The position numbers and the translations under genes were made by a program. 64,000 bases of DNA from Bacteroidaceae bacterium (lineage in GTDB: Bacteria > Bacteroidota > Bacteroidia > Bacteroidales > Bacteroidaceae): assembly GCA_017645305.1 (NCBI GenBank), contig JAGCPD010000010.1, positions 186,001 through 250,000 of the forward strand, given 5' to 3'. The notes under the pieces are model-generated. The model was not told the DNA's origin, ran no database searches, and was given only the letters and a program-made list of their open reading frames with translations. Shown here one piece after another: positions 1 to 7,741 of the stretch (its first letter is position 1; every line of letters begins with the position of its first letter).

Positions 1-493
1 TGCCCATTTGCTCAGCCACCTCTTTTCCTTTGTATCCTTTCAGAAGAATTAAATCTATAATCAATCTGTCTTCACGACTCATGGACGAATGGTCGCATAT
101 ATCTTTTAACATGCGATTGAATCGCAGGCGTAGGTTGCTTGAAACATCGAACGAGCGCAGATAGTCTTCAAAAGAGATGCTACCATACTCCCTCCTGTAC
201 CATTTTAGTGCATCAAGCACTATATATCGGAATCCGTTTATAATCCAGGACTTTAGGCTAACACCAGGCGAATGGTCTTCTAATGGTTTCCAGTCGTGTT
301 CCATCAGATAGATGGCATATTGGTGTGCCAGCGACATGAAATCGAGATTTTCTTTTTCACTAAGATGATATCGTTGATTAAATATGTTATAGCCCACCTC
401 ACAATACCCATAAAAGTATTCACGGATAATGTTAGCATTGCCATAGCGAAATCCTCTTATAACAGCTTCGTCAGATAAGTTTTGATGATACAT
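1..493 (-). CDS. Sigma-70-family RNA polymerase sigma factor, 3' end cut by the window edge
   Basis: An open frame runs from an ATG at 493 to the left edge, giving 164 residues. It begins MYHQNLSDEAVIRGF, and the last visible part, SREDRLIIDLILLKGYKGKEV, fits the start of sigma region 4 (a helix-turn-helix that binds the -35 element). The middle has the aromatic-rich W-I-I-N-G-F-R-Y pattern of region 2-like helices. The remaining helix-turn-helix lies outside the window. Family knowledge: short Bacteroidales sigma factors of this size usually control accessory functions. It is divergent from the VWA gene at 616, with 122 bases between them. That it regulates its neighbours is only a guess. 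Confidence 0.7.
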   Translation of the reverse strand, partial: MYHQNLSDEAVIRGFRYGNANIIREYFYGYCEVGYNIFNQRYHLSEKENLDFMSLAHQYAIYLMEHDWKPLEDHSPGVSLKSWIINGFRYIVLDALKWYRREYGSISFEDYLRSFDVSSNLRLRFNRMLKDICDHSSMSREDRLIIDLILLKGYKGKEVAEQMG

Positions 494-615
494 TTTCAAT
501 TATTTTGGTGCTAAAGTACAAAAAAATTACATATCCGCTTAATTTTTATGCAAAATCTTCTTTAAAATAATAAAGACGAGTTCAAAAAGAGTATTCACCA
601 TTAAAAAGAACAACT

Positions 616-1254
616 ATGCAGAAGAAAGATTCAAAACGAGTTCACAACCTTATTATTGTTGACGAGAGCGGTTCAATGTCAATCATCCGCAAACAAGCCT
701 TTACTGGAATGAGCGAGACCTTATAGACCGTTCGACAGATGCAGAAGAAATACCCAGATCAGGAACAGTATGTTACCCTTCTTACATTTGATACTGGGCA
801 CACCACATGGCACTATGACAATACCCCTGCTGATAAGACTCATGATTTGGAGTGGAAGGATTATAACCCTGGTGGTGGCACACCTCTCTATGATGCTATC
901 GGTAAGGGCATTTCAAAGGTAAACGCCAACGTTACTGAAGGCGACCATGTGTTAGTAACCATAATTACTGATGGTGAGGAGAATAGTTCGGAGGAATGGA
1001 CATTAAAGATGGTTCGTAACATGATTGAAAAATTGAAAAAGCAAAACTGGACATTCACACTTATTGGAACGGATAACCTTGACGTTGAGTCTATGGCCCA
1101 TTCGTTTGCTATAGACGAACATCTGGCGTTTAAGGAGGATGAAGAAGGAACACTTTCGATGTTCGAGAAGGAGCATCGTAGCCGTGAGCGCTTCAATTTC
1201 TGTATTGCTTCAGAAGCATCAATAGCCAAAGGAAAATTCTTCGATGAAGATTAA
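616..1254 (+). pseudogene. Von Willebrand factor A (VWA) domain protein interrupted by an in-frame TAG
   Basis: From the ATG at 616 one frame reads to the TAA at 1252-1254 (213 codons), but codon 37 (724-726) is TAG. The first part contains IIVDESGSMS, the DxSxS metal-binding (MIDAS) motif of VWA domains. After the stop the frame continues with TVRQMQKKYPDQE, a GGGTPLYDAIG segment (the second MIDAS threonine) and IITDGEENS (the MIDAS aspartate). The fold is therefore complete except for the stop. Related proteins have Gln at this place (ETLQT), so a single C-to-T change of CAG would explain it. Restart at the ATG at 739 would give 171 residues without the first metal-binding motif. VWA proteins generally mediate metal-dependent protein interaction. 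Sequencing error remains possible. Confidence 0.75.
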
Positions 1255-1406
1255 ATTGCCATGTTTAGCGAAAAGTTTGAGGCAGGAGAATAAAATAATA
1301 TGCGTTTTGTTTGGTTCTGCCCTCAACTTTTCATAGATTTGCAAAAAAACAATCAGGGACAGCAAATTACAAATTTATAATATTATTCATGATATACTTT
1401 TAATTT

Positions 1407-1526
1407 ATGGAGATTAATAAAAAGAACCAAGAAGAAAATCTGATAAAAGCTATAAAGGACAATCTTGCTGAACTATATAAAGAAGCATATGGAGAACAGA
1501 AGCATGGTAATAAAGAGACTAACTAA
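1407..1526 (+). CDS. Small hypothetical protein, 39 aa
   Basis: A short frame starts MEINKKNQEENLIKA and ends at a TAA at 1524-1526, 14 bases before the ATG of the 214-residue gene at 1541. It is rich in Lys, Glu and Asn and predicted mainly helical, with no signal peptide. Composition matches the neighbouring orphan genes and the spacing suggests one transcript, but so short a frame in A/T-rich DNA can arise by chance. No family is recognised. Confidence 0.35.
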   Translation: MEINKKNQEENLIKAIKDNLAELYKEAYGEQKHGNKETN

Positions 1527-1540
1527 TAAAAGAAAAAAAT

Positions 1541-2185
1541 ATGAACATTAATGAAGCATTAAATTCTTGTCTTTCAAATATGAGAGCAAGTAATGATTTC
1601 AATGACTCCGCTACTGTGAATTCAATCAAAGAGTTGCTAGGATGCGTAATAGATAATCCTGCAAAACTCATTAATTATGCGGATGAGGAGAAATTGTCAA
1701 TAGCATTATCAAGTGTACTTACATGTCAATTTCCTTCTGATTATCCTACATACAAAGATATAAATGTGCGAAATCTTGTTTTTGCAACTTCATATTATCT
1801 TTATATGCACCAACTTGAAACGGGTATGTTTTGTGATAGAAATTGGCCTTCATTCATTACCCTTCTTCATTATGGACGCAATGAATTCGCAAAATTCATC
1901 GTTAACACAAATCCTTTTGCGCCTGAAAGAGTAAATATAATTATGGGACGACCTATTGATAATCAGCGTTCGTTGAATGCTGCTAAAGGGCTGGAATTAA
2001 ATCTAATGCTTACGGCAAAGAAAAAAGGATTTTGGATGGAAGAATTGTCACAATGGTATGAAGAATTAATTGATGACATGGATGAACTATTAGCAAGTAA
2101 TCCATTTGGAAAAGAAGCTATCCCTTTATATCATGTTATAACGAATTATCTAAAAGAAAATGATGTGACGTTCGTTAATAATTAA
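1541..2185 (+). CDS. Hypothetical protein, 214 aa
   Basis: The frame starts MNINEALNSCLSNM and has no signal peptide or membrane segment, so a cytoplasmic protein is expected. It looks mostly helical, with a tyrosine-rich centre (ATSYYLYMHQ) and an acidic helix near the C-terminus (WYEELIDDMDELL). I recognise no family. It is the first well-supported gene of a run of same-strand genes of unknown function (1541-7038). Length, codon use and absence of stops support a real gene. Confidence 0.6.
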   Translation: MNINEALNSCLSNMRASNDFNDSATVNSIKELLGCVIDNPAKLINYADEEKLSIALSSVLTCQFPSDYPTYKDINVRNLVFATSYYLYMHQLETGMFCDRNWPSFITLLHYGRNEFAKFIVNTNPFAPERVNIIMGRPIDNQRSLNAAKGLELNLMLTAKKKGFWMEELSQWYEELIDDMDELLASNPFGKEAIPLYHVITNYLKENDVTFVNN

Positions 2186-2521
2186 CAAGTCAGTTCACTA
2201 TCCACCTCAAATAAACAAATTTGAGAAGATATGTAAATCAAAATGAGATTAATTGTCTTCTAAATGTAAAAAAGGAATCACATCTGTTTAAAGTTTATGC
2301 GAAATTGCGATTATACTGTCCCCCAAGGGTATTTAATCGAACGAATAAAGTTGACCCCGGAGTTGCTCGCATAGTAATTAACGATTATAATTTGATTGGA
2401 AAATAATACTTTACATTGGATGGAGATCGACACGAAACAGTATAAATATCTACAATTCTATGAACATATATGGATAAAACTCAATGATACCAACATTAAT
2501 AAACATTAATAAACTTTTGTT
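2186..2521 (+). other. A/T-rich gap without a supported gene
   Basis: This 336-base stretch holds one weak frame (2221-2406, TTG start, 61 codons) without similarity I can recognise. It could be a gene relic, since it is followed in a similar frame by short readable pieces broken by stops. Just before the gene at 2522 is the short direct repeat aataaacattaataaac. No promoter with both Bacteroidetes elements was seen. Confidence 0.4.
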
Positions 2522-3148
2522 ATGACCCCTCAAAAAAAATACAACAATCCAAAAGTCAAAATTGTCGAGATAAAAACTTCTTCTATATTAGCCACAAGTG
2601 GCAGTGTTCAAAGCCCAACAACGACACCCAGACAACAAGTAGAGCCTGAAGTTAAGCCTAGTATGCCATCAAAAATTACATACGACGTTGTTGAAGAGAA
2701 TATTTTCATCACTATACCTTCAGCAACTGGGTTAAGAAAGATTCAAGAAAAGGCAGTAGTAGTTCCTGATGGTAGTAAATGTATTTTATACAATTGTTAT
2801 ATATATACGATGAAGCAATTTGTCCAAAACGCAACGGATATTCCATACTATATAGAAAAGATGCAGCAAGCTCTGGATTTCAAGAACCAAAATATATCTA
2901 CAAGAGATATAATTCTAAAGGTTGCTATGAGGCATATTTCAAACCATGGTAGAATTATTGACGGAGATTTGTCTATGATTATATCTGCTGTATCCAAGGT
3001 TACTGAACAAAACTTAGATACAGATTTAGAATGGTCAGGTTTGGACATTGTCCTTGATAATAACAGAGACAAAGTTTTCTTTACTCGATATGAGACCGGA
3101 AGTGAACCTATTCTTATTCCAGCATCTGAGTATTTAAGGATAAGTTAA
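2522..3148 (+). CDS. Hypothetical protein, 208 aa, with an N-terminal leader-like segment
   Basis: The ATG at 2522 opens a frame beginning MTPQKKYNNPKVKIVEI, followed by a serine-rich segment (SSILATSGS) and a Pro/Thr-rich linker to about residue 55. The rest looks like a mixed alpha/beta domain with a tail ending in EYLRIS. The opening pattern, basic residues then NPKVKIVEI and an ILATSG-like motif, resembles the N-termini of many short Bacteroidales proteins of unknown role. That resemblance is from memory and not a family assignment. There is no classical signal peptide. It lies in the orphan run between 1541 and 3186 on the same strand. Confidence 0.6.
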   Translation: MTPQKKYNNPKVKIVEIKTSSILATSGSVQSPTTTPRQQVEPEVKPSMPSKITYDVVEENIFITIPSATGLRKIQEKAVVVPDGSKCILYNCYIYTMKQFVQNATDIPYYIEKMQQALDFKNQNISTRDIILKVAMRHISNHGRIIDGDLSMIISAVSKVTEQNLDTDLEWSGLDIVLDNNRDKVFFTRYETGSEPILIPASEYLRIS

Positions 3149-3185
3149 AATTTAACAGGGTTTAATAATAAAAATCGGAATATTT

Positions 3186-3794
3186 ATGGATATATATGAT
3201 CTTTCTTTAACAGTAAATGCTTGCATTCCTATTTTTGCACCATATACACCAAATGATGAAGCCGAACATAAAATGGAAAAATTCCTTCAAATATTTAAGA
3301 ATGACACAGATAGCCTGTTGAACATTAATGGTAGTAATGGATGGCATGCAGGACAAGCATTCTATAACACTTTGACATATCATAGAACTCTGGATGAGGA
3401 GGACAAGAAGTTTTGTTTTGCAGGAGCGATAATATCACTTGTAAAGGCTTTAGAAATGGGGACTATGCAGAGTGTAATGGCAATTAACACACTCATTGAA
3501 ATGATCAAGTCAAATAGGGAAATAGTTGATTTGTATGTTTATGCTATGCCAGATGAAAGAATGGTGTGTGATTTAAAAATGCCATCAACACTTATATCAA
3601 CATCAAATCTTCAAATGAAAGAAGGAATAAAGGTGAGATTATCCTGTATCCTGAAATTCTTGGTTGCACTACAAGAAAACCGTTTGGATCAAGCAGACAA
3701 CGAAACAAAAGCAGGAAAGTATTACCTATCTGCATTGTTTGATGAAGCATATCATCGTATAGGTGGTTATGCATATTTAGGAATTATCAATTAA
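3186..3794 (+). CDS. Hypothetical protein, 202 aa
   Basis: Starts MDIYDLSLTVNACIP and appears cytoplasmic and mainly helical. Visible features are an HAGQAFYNTL segment, a hydrophobic helix around FAGAIISLVKALEMG, and a C-terminal part (YYLSALFDEAYHRIGGYAYLG). It follows the gene at 2522 by 37 bases on the same strand and is of similar size to the gene at 1541, although I see no clear sequence similarity between them. No family recognised. Confidence 0.6.
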   Translation: MDIYDLSLTVNACIPIFAPYTPNDEAEHKMEKFLQIFKNDTDSLLNINGSNGWHAGQAFYNTLTYHRTLDEEDKKFCFAGAIISLVKALEMGTMQSVMAINTLIEMIKSNREIVDLYVYAMPDERMVCDLKMPSTLISTSNLQMKEGIKVRLSCILKFLVALQENRLDQADNETKAGKYYLSALFDEAYHRIGGYAYLGIIN

Positions 3795-3867
3795 TTCGTT
3801 CGTTGTAATTATAAGCCATCAGTGAACCCTAGGGTTCTCCTAAGTATATATAGAGGATCTCAAAATT

Positions 3868-4151
3868 ATGCAGGTTATTATAGAATCAAAATAAAAGAAT
3901 CTGGAAAATCTTATAAATACGTACGCAAATGCAATAATTGCAGACATAACGATTGAGGCTAAGAACTGCCTGAGTCGTTTAAGTCCCTTGTATCCCTTGG
4001 AGGAATCCTCATTCCAAATAGCGGATATGTAACGACATCTTGTGTTGAAGCTATATGGGAGGGACTAAAAGTCTTTGAGGGCGAAGATGTTAATACAAGT
4101 CTTTTTGTAAAAAATCCCCATAGACCTTACAAACTGGGAAACTGTAAATGA
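3868..4151 (+). pseudogene. Relic of an uncharacterised Bacteroidales gene, broken by at least two frameshifts
   Basis: Three frames join to one readable protein. The first starts at the ATG at 3868 (MQVIIESKIKESGK). A second frame then reads YANAIIADITIEAKNCLSRL and LSPLYPLE. The third, from about 4000, reads GGILIPNSGYVTTSCVEAI, then WEGLKVFEGEDVNTSLF, and ends at TGA 4149-4151. The order matches a family I remember from Bacteroides in which a KYPDA..IDVTS..A.DSLVKLSPFYPxGxIPVPNS...CVEgIWqGLKVFE pattern occurs; I cannot confirm its name (possibly DUF6939). The usual C-terminal half is missing, so the relic is also truncated. The gene is not functional as read. Confidence 0.6.
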
Positions 4152-4232
4152 ATAATTTGAATATCGTGGGGTTGGTTCCTTAATCTTCATTATTAATAAA
4201 ACTTAGGAAAACAGAACTGAATAAATGAAAAT

Positions 4233-4820
4233 ATGAGAAAGTTTAACATGAAATTTTCGATGTCTGTTGTCGTGATCCTAACAATACTTATAAGTATAAG
4301 TAGTTGTATGTCATGTGGCAGGGATGTCAATGACCCAGTGCAGGCTTTAAAATGTAGGATTGATAAGGCCGAAATGGTGCAATATGTTGATTCTATATGC
4401 AACGCCAAATTGTTTTATCCTGTTTTTTTCAATATTGATACTGTCGGAAATGACGTGGCAGGTTTTAGTTATTCTGACAAGAATGTGAAAGTCCTGAGCT
4501 TATCATATTACAGATATCCTCCAAGAATGTTGGGTACTTCAAATGAGGCTGTTCGTTTTTTATCAGACTCACTTAATGTTTGTTCGAAAGTAAGAAAACG
4601 TTCTTTCATTATAGTAGGAGAAGACGAAAAAGACTCGCCAATTACATATTTCTCTAAATACTACCATACAATTCACGGATGGACCTGTTATACGCTCACC
4701 TACGAAAAACAATACGAAGATGCTGTTGAGAAATTAGTTAAAATGATTAAGGATTGGAAAATTTACACAGATGATACACCAGAATGGATTGTTGATTTGT
4801 GTGATTTTTTAGATGTCTAG
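4233..4820 (+). CDS. Putative lipoprotein, 195 aa
   Basis: The N-terminus is basic (MRKFNMKFSM), followed by a hydrophobic stretch (VVVILTILISI) and SSC, which fits a lipobox with Cys near residue 24, so export and lipidation are expected. An internal ATG at 4248 would give an equally good signal peptide. The mature part is acidic and tyrosine-rich, with a C-terminal helix (YEDAVEKLVKMIKDWK). No family recognised. It is first of four closely spaced genes (4233-7038), three of which encode lipoproteins. Confidence 0.6.
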   Translation: MRKFNMKFSMSVVVILTILISISSCMSCGRDVNDPVQALKCRIDKAEMVQYVDSICNAKLFYPVFFNIDTVGNDVAGFSYSDKNVKVLSLSYYRYPPRMLGTSNEAVRFLSDSLNVCSKVRKRSFIIVGEDEKDSPITYFSKYYHTIHGWTCYTLTYEKQYEDAVEKLVKMIKDWKIYTDDTPEWIVDLCDFLDV

Positions 4821-4879
4821 TTTAATCAATATGTTCCTCAACAACTTCAGATACATGTCATAAGTTTAAGAATAATCTC

Positions 4880-5278
4880 ATGGAAAAGGAAATATACATA
4901 TCCAAAGAGAATTATAAAGAGTACACCAATCTGGATGTAGTTGCATTCTCATATGCTCATGGTGGAGCCCAAGGGGTGGGAGGAGAAATCATCGTCATAA
5001 CAAAGGATGCGAAGATTTATAGCATGAATTATGTGTACGATATGGAGATTGAAATGTGCGACGAGGTATGCCCTCCACTTAAAGATTGTATATTTGGCTT
5101 ATGGGATGTTGAGGAAACACCAAACGGGTGGAAAGGGGTTAGATTAGGAGCTGGTAATTTTCTTGTGATTGCAGAACCCCTTTATCATCAGCTAAAACGA
5201 CAGATGTTTAAATTGGCACCACACGAATTGTATGGTAAGTGGATAGATATGGTATTAAATTGTATAAAAGAATCATGA
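4880..5278 (+). CDS. Hypothetical protein, 132 aa
   Basis: Begins MEKEIYISKENYKEY with no signal peptide, so cytoplasmic. The central part has a glycine-rich segment (AHGGAQGVGGEIIV) and a strand-like GAGNFLVI. Its TGA overlaps the ATG of the next gene (ATGA at 5275-5278), which points to translational coupling with the lipoprotein downstream. Small acidic proteins in such clusters are sometimes immunity proteins, but nothing here proves that. Confidence 0.6.
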   Translation: MEKEIYISKENYKEYTNLDVVAFSYAHGGAQGVGGEIIVITKDAKIYSMNYVYDMEIEMCDEVCPPLKDCIFGLWDVEETPNGWKGVRLGAGNFLVIAEPLYHQLKRQMFKLAPHELYGKWIDMVLNCIKES

Positions 5279-5826
5279 GATACAGACATTTGATTATTTT
5301 AGCCCTAACATTATTATGTCTCGTAGGGTGTGAGAATGGAAAGAAGAACACATCGGTAAGTAACGATAAGGATTCTTCGATTGTTAATGACACATTAACT
5401 GCTGATACCGCGGAATATGTAGGTGGTGGCAACAAATCGCTTAACGATATCAGGTTTGCCAATTTCAGCGAAAAGGATTGGCTGGATAATGAGTACATTC
5501 GTTGCTTACGTAGATATTTGGATGACTATAATAGTGGTAAAATAGAGAACGATGTTTTAGATCAAAATAAAGAAAAGATAAAGGGCAATTTTGTCATCGC
5601 ATGGGCAGAGCCTTACCTTATGGGAGGTCTGTTTATACGATTTATATTTGTTGACTATCCAGATGATATGTTTCTTGCATGGGTATATAGTTTCGTTGAT
5701 GAAGAGGCAGAAACAGTATTAGATTACGAAGTGCGGAGCATTTATTTAGATGAAGAAAAGAGTGGCTTTACCAAGGATGAGATATTTGAAACTATGAAAG
5801 AACACCCCGAATTGAAACTGTGGTAA
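5275..5826 (+). CDS. Putative lipoprotein, 183 aa
   Basis: I chose the ATG at 5275, which overlaps the previous stop, over an in-frame ATG at 5239. Only the later start puts the signal peptide at the N-terminus: MRYRHLIILALTLLCLVGC has a good lipobox (LVGC, Cys19). A serine/asparagine linker follows, then an acidic domain containing WLDNEYIRCLRRYLDDY and FVIAWAEPYLMGG. It ends in EHPELKLW. No known family; the mature part probably faces the periplasm or cell surface. Confidence 0.6.
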   Translation: MRYRHLIILALTLLCLVGCENGKKNTSVSNDKDSSIVNDTLTADTAEYVGGGNKSLNDIRFANFSEKDWLDNEYIRCLRRYLDDYNSGKIENDVLDQNKEKIKGNFVIAWAEPYLMGGLFIRFIFVDYPDDMFLAWVYSFVDEEAETVLDYEVRSIYLDEEKSGFTKDEIFETMKEHPELKLW

Positions 5827-5856
5827 AAAAAGAGGTCGTATAATCTTAATAAAACT

Positions 5857-7038
5857 ATGAAAGGATATTTATTGGTAATAATTTCAGTCTTAAGTTTCTT
5901 GAGTTGCGACAGAAACAGGAACAAGTGTGAGAATGATGACAATGAAGCCGCAGAGGAAGGATATGCTTATTTTGAGAATGCTCTCCCTGTGGACCTGACA
6001 GAAGTTGTAAGGACGTGCGATTTATATAGAAAGAGCGATGGTGATAAAAAATTGTCAATTGAATTATCTTTTGTCGAAGTGGATGCTTGTAAAGATGATA
6101 TTTCATTGATTGATGATTCATCTTTGTTTATCCATACACCAGAATATGAAAAATCTGATGCTCCGTTTCTGGTACAAGCCGAAGATTTTTACAATAGTTG
6201 CAGCTATACATGGAACATCTGGAGCAACTTTGAGGTTTGGTATCGAGGTCACACGTCTGGTGAATTGTGTGGCGATGCTGAAATAATACGGGCCATAAAT
6301 AAGATAAATAATAACATAATAAAAGATACCGACATTAAGAAAGCTGCACGGAACTACAAGGATTCAATATTTGTGATGATGGCAAAGCCACTTGACGAAT
6401 GGGATGATGACAACAACGCGTGGAATGTACGTAATTCGATTATGAAAGTGATAGAGAAACATGCCTGCCGTTTCTATGATGATAAGGAATCCTTTCAACT
6501 TCAATATGACAGTATTGTGCGAGCTGCCGTGGGGATGGGAAAAGATAAGTATAATCGTTATCTGTCTGCTAGTGAAGAAAAGCAATTAGAGGTAATACTT
6601 ACAGGACTTAACAATTGCAAAAGTTTTGATGAGCAATGTTCTTTGTGGATGAACTGGGCAAATAGCGAAAAGTCCAGGATTGAAGGTGGGTGGTTAGTTT
6701 TGGTTGGGAAGAAACTACTTGAAAGCCAAAAGTATAATCCCAATTTAAATAGAATGTGGATAACATGGCGAGCTATTTGTCAAATGGACTATTTTGGGGC
6801 ATCTAAAGACTCCGAGATTCCCAATTATTATTATAACAAGTATAGGAAAATGTGTTATCTTACCTGTTTGAAGCGAATTGAAAGTCACCAGAAAGATGTC
6901 TTTGCTAAGAATTGTGCAGCTTCTCTTGCAGGGAATTCTAATATTCTCCGATTTGGAAGCTTTGAATATGGAAATGATTCAGTAATGGATGCATTTGAAA
7001 TGATGCCCAATCGACACAACTTTGATGACGAAGAATAA
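5857..7038 (+). CDS. Putative lipoprotein, 393 aa
   Basis: The signal peptide MKGYLLVIISVLSFLSC ends in a lipobox (FLSC, Cys17). The mature part is acidic near its start (NKCENDDNEAAEEG) and then mostly helical with many Trp and Tyr residues. No catalytic motif or family was recognised. It is 30 bases downstream of the previous lipoprotein gene. Its TAA stop (7036-7038) is followed in the same frame by 33 further sense codons encoding a transmembrane segment (see the next feature), so the gene may have lost its C-terminus by a nonsense mutation. Confidence 0.6.
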   Translation: MKGYLLVIISVLSFLSCDRNRNKCENDDNEAAEEGYAYFENALPVDLTEVVRTCDLYRKSDGDKKLSIELSFVEVDACKDDISLIDDSSLFIHTPEYEKSDAPFLVQAEDFYNSCSYTWNIWSNFEVWYRGHTSGELCGDAEIIRAINKINNNIIKDTDIKKAARNYKDSIFVMMAKPLDEWDDDNNAWNVRNSIMKVIEKHACRFYDDKESFQLQYDSIVRAAVGMGKDKYNRYLSASEEKQLEVILTGLNNCKSFDEQCSLWMNWANSEKSRIEGGWLVLVGKKLLESQKYNPNLNRMWITWRAICQMDYFGASKDSEIPNYYYNKYRKMCYLTCLKRIESHQKDVFAKNCAASLAGNSNILRFGSFEYGNDSVMDAFEMMPNRHNFDDEE

Positions 7039-7140
7039 ATACATGGTTTTGGCCAGGAAAACCATTATGGGTTCTTTGCCACTATAGGGATATTGTTAGT
7101 AACTATTGTTTTAGCTGTTGCCGGATTTTATGTGTATTAA
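7039..7140 (+). pseudogene. In-frame continuation beyond the stop at 7036, encoding a transmembrane helix
   Basis: Directly after TAA 7036-7038 the same frame stays open to TAA 7138-7140. It reads IHGFGQENHYGFF, then ATIGILLVTIVLAVAGFYVY, a clear hydrophobic membrane segment. There is no ATG in this frame before the helix, so it is unlikely to be a separate gene. It is either the lost C-terminus of the 5857 gene or the end of another decayed gene. Confidence 0.45.
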
Positions 7141-7172
7141 GAGTTTTGAGGATAGAAAAATCGTAGCGTATT

Positions 7173-7306
7173 GCGTAAAGCGTAGCGTAAACTAAATATA
7201 TGATACGCCCCCCCTAAAATAGCCTCTATTATTATTTAATAATAATAGAATTTCAAATGCCCCCTATAGAGCGTAAACTATTATTATGATACGCTACGCT
7301 TTACGC
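7173..7306. repeat. Composite inverted/direct repeat with a central palindrome
   Basis: The 17-mer gcgtaaagcgtagcgta (7173-7189) has an exact inverted partner at 7290-7306. A 24-base direct repeat (7185-7208 and 7271-7294, differing at four positions) overlaps the arms. Between them is an A/T palindrome with 10-base arms ctattattat (7226-7235 and 7239-7248) and a 3-base loop. The whole could fold into a large cruciform or RNA hairpin. It lies after the last orphan gene. Confidence 0.7.
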
Positions 7307-7377
7307 TTTACGCTCATCCCCTCTCACACGAAGGAGAAGGAGTAAAAAGTGAAAATGGGAGGTGTGAAAGTAATCAC

Positions 7378-7643
7378 TCACTCTTCTTCGTAGTAGTAGG
7401 AGTAGTCGATGCCCTTCATGAAGATTTCGCGGTCGTCAATGCGGTCGGTCATTGCTCCATGGAGTAGCATCTTAATGGTATGGGCGTCTGAAGTGGTTAG
7501 TCACTAACCAGTTGAATGCCGTCTTTAGCCAACTTGCCTTTCAGGTATTTCCAATAGTTGCGGCATTTCACGTAGTCCTCTTCATCGTTGATAGCACGCA
7601 CAATGTCTGTGGCCGAGAACCACCACTTGCTGACTCCTCGAGC
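7378..7643 (-). pseudogene. Relic of a BRO-N-like gene plus a short trailing frame
   Basis: On the - strand a frame without start reads WWFSATDIVRAIN, then YVKCRNYWKYLKGKLAKDG, and stops at 7497-7499. The W-F-S-x-T-D-I-V and YW..LK spacing is that of the BRO/KilA-type N-terminal domain found in phage-related and Bacteroides DNA-binding proteins. Upstream it is cut by a stop at 7644-7646. A second frame (7378-7470) reads MLLHGAMTDRIDDREIFMKG and ends in YSYYYEEE. It may be the old C-terminus of the same gene after a frameshift, or of another one. No functional product is expected. Confidence 0.45.
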
Positions 7644-7691
7644 CTACACGTGCAGACTCCCGAGGTAACACGTGCAGCCTCCGGAGGCTGC
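7635..7691. repeat. Short degenerate tandem repeats ending in an 18-base palindrome
   Basis: Two and a half units of about 22 bases share the core acacgtgcag and a tcc..gag edge (7635-7657, 7658-7679, then a partial unit). The end forms the perfect palindrome gcagcctccggaggctgc (7674-7691). It sits at the truncated 5' side of the BRO-like relic and about 50 bases past the mutS stop. Confidence 0.6.
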
Positions 7692-7741
7692 AAAATCCAG
7701 CATTTTCAATCCCCCTTGTTTTTATTCCACATTCTTTTATT

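Noticed and set aside
616..1254. Reassigned TAG codon (alternative genetic code)
   Set aside because: Several clear genes in the window end in TAG (for example 4820, 54727 and 61996), so TAG is a normal stop here.
2221..2406. Small gene of 61 codons
   Set aside because: TTG start, no recognisable similarity and composition like the surrounding A/T-rich DNA; kept only as a remark on the gap.
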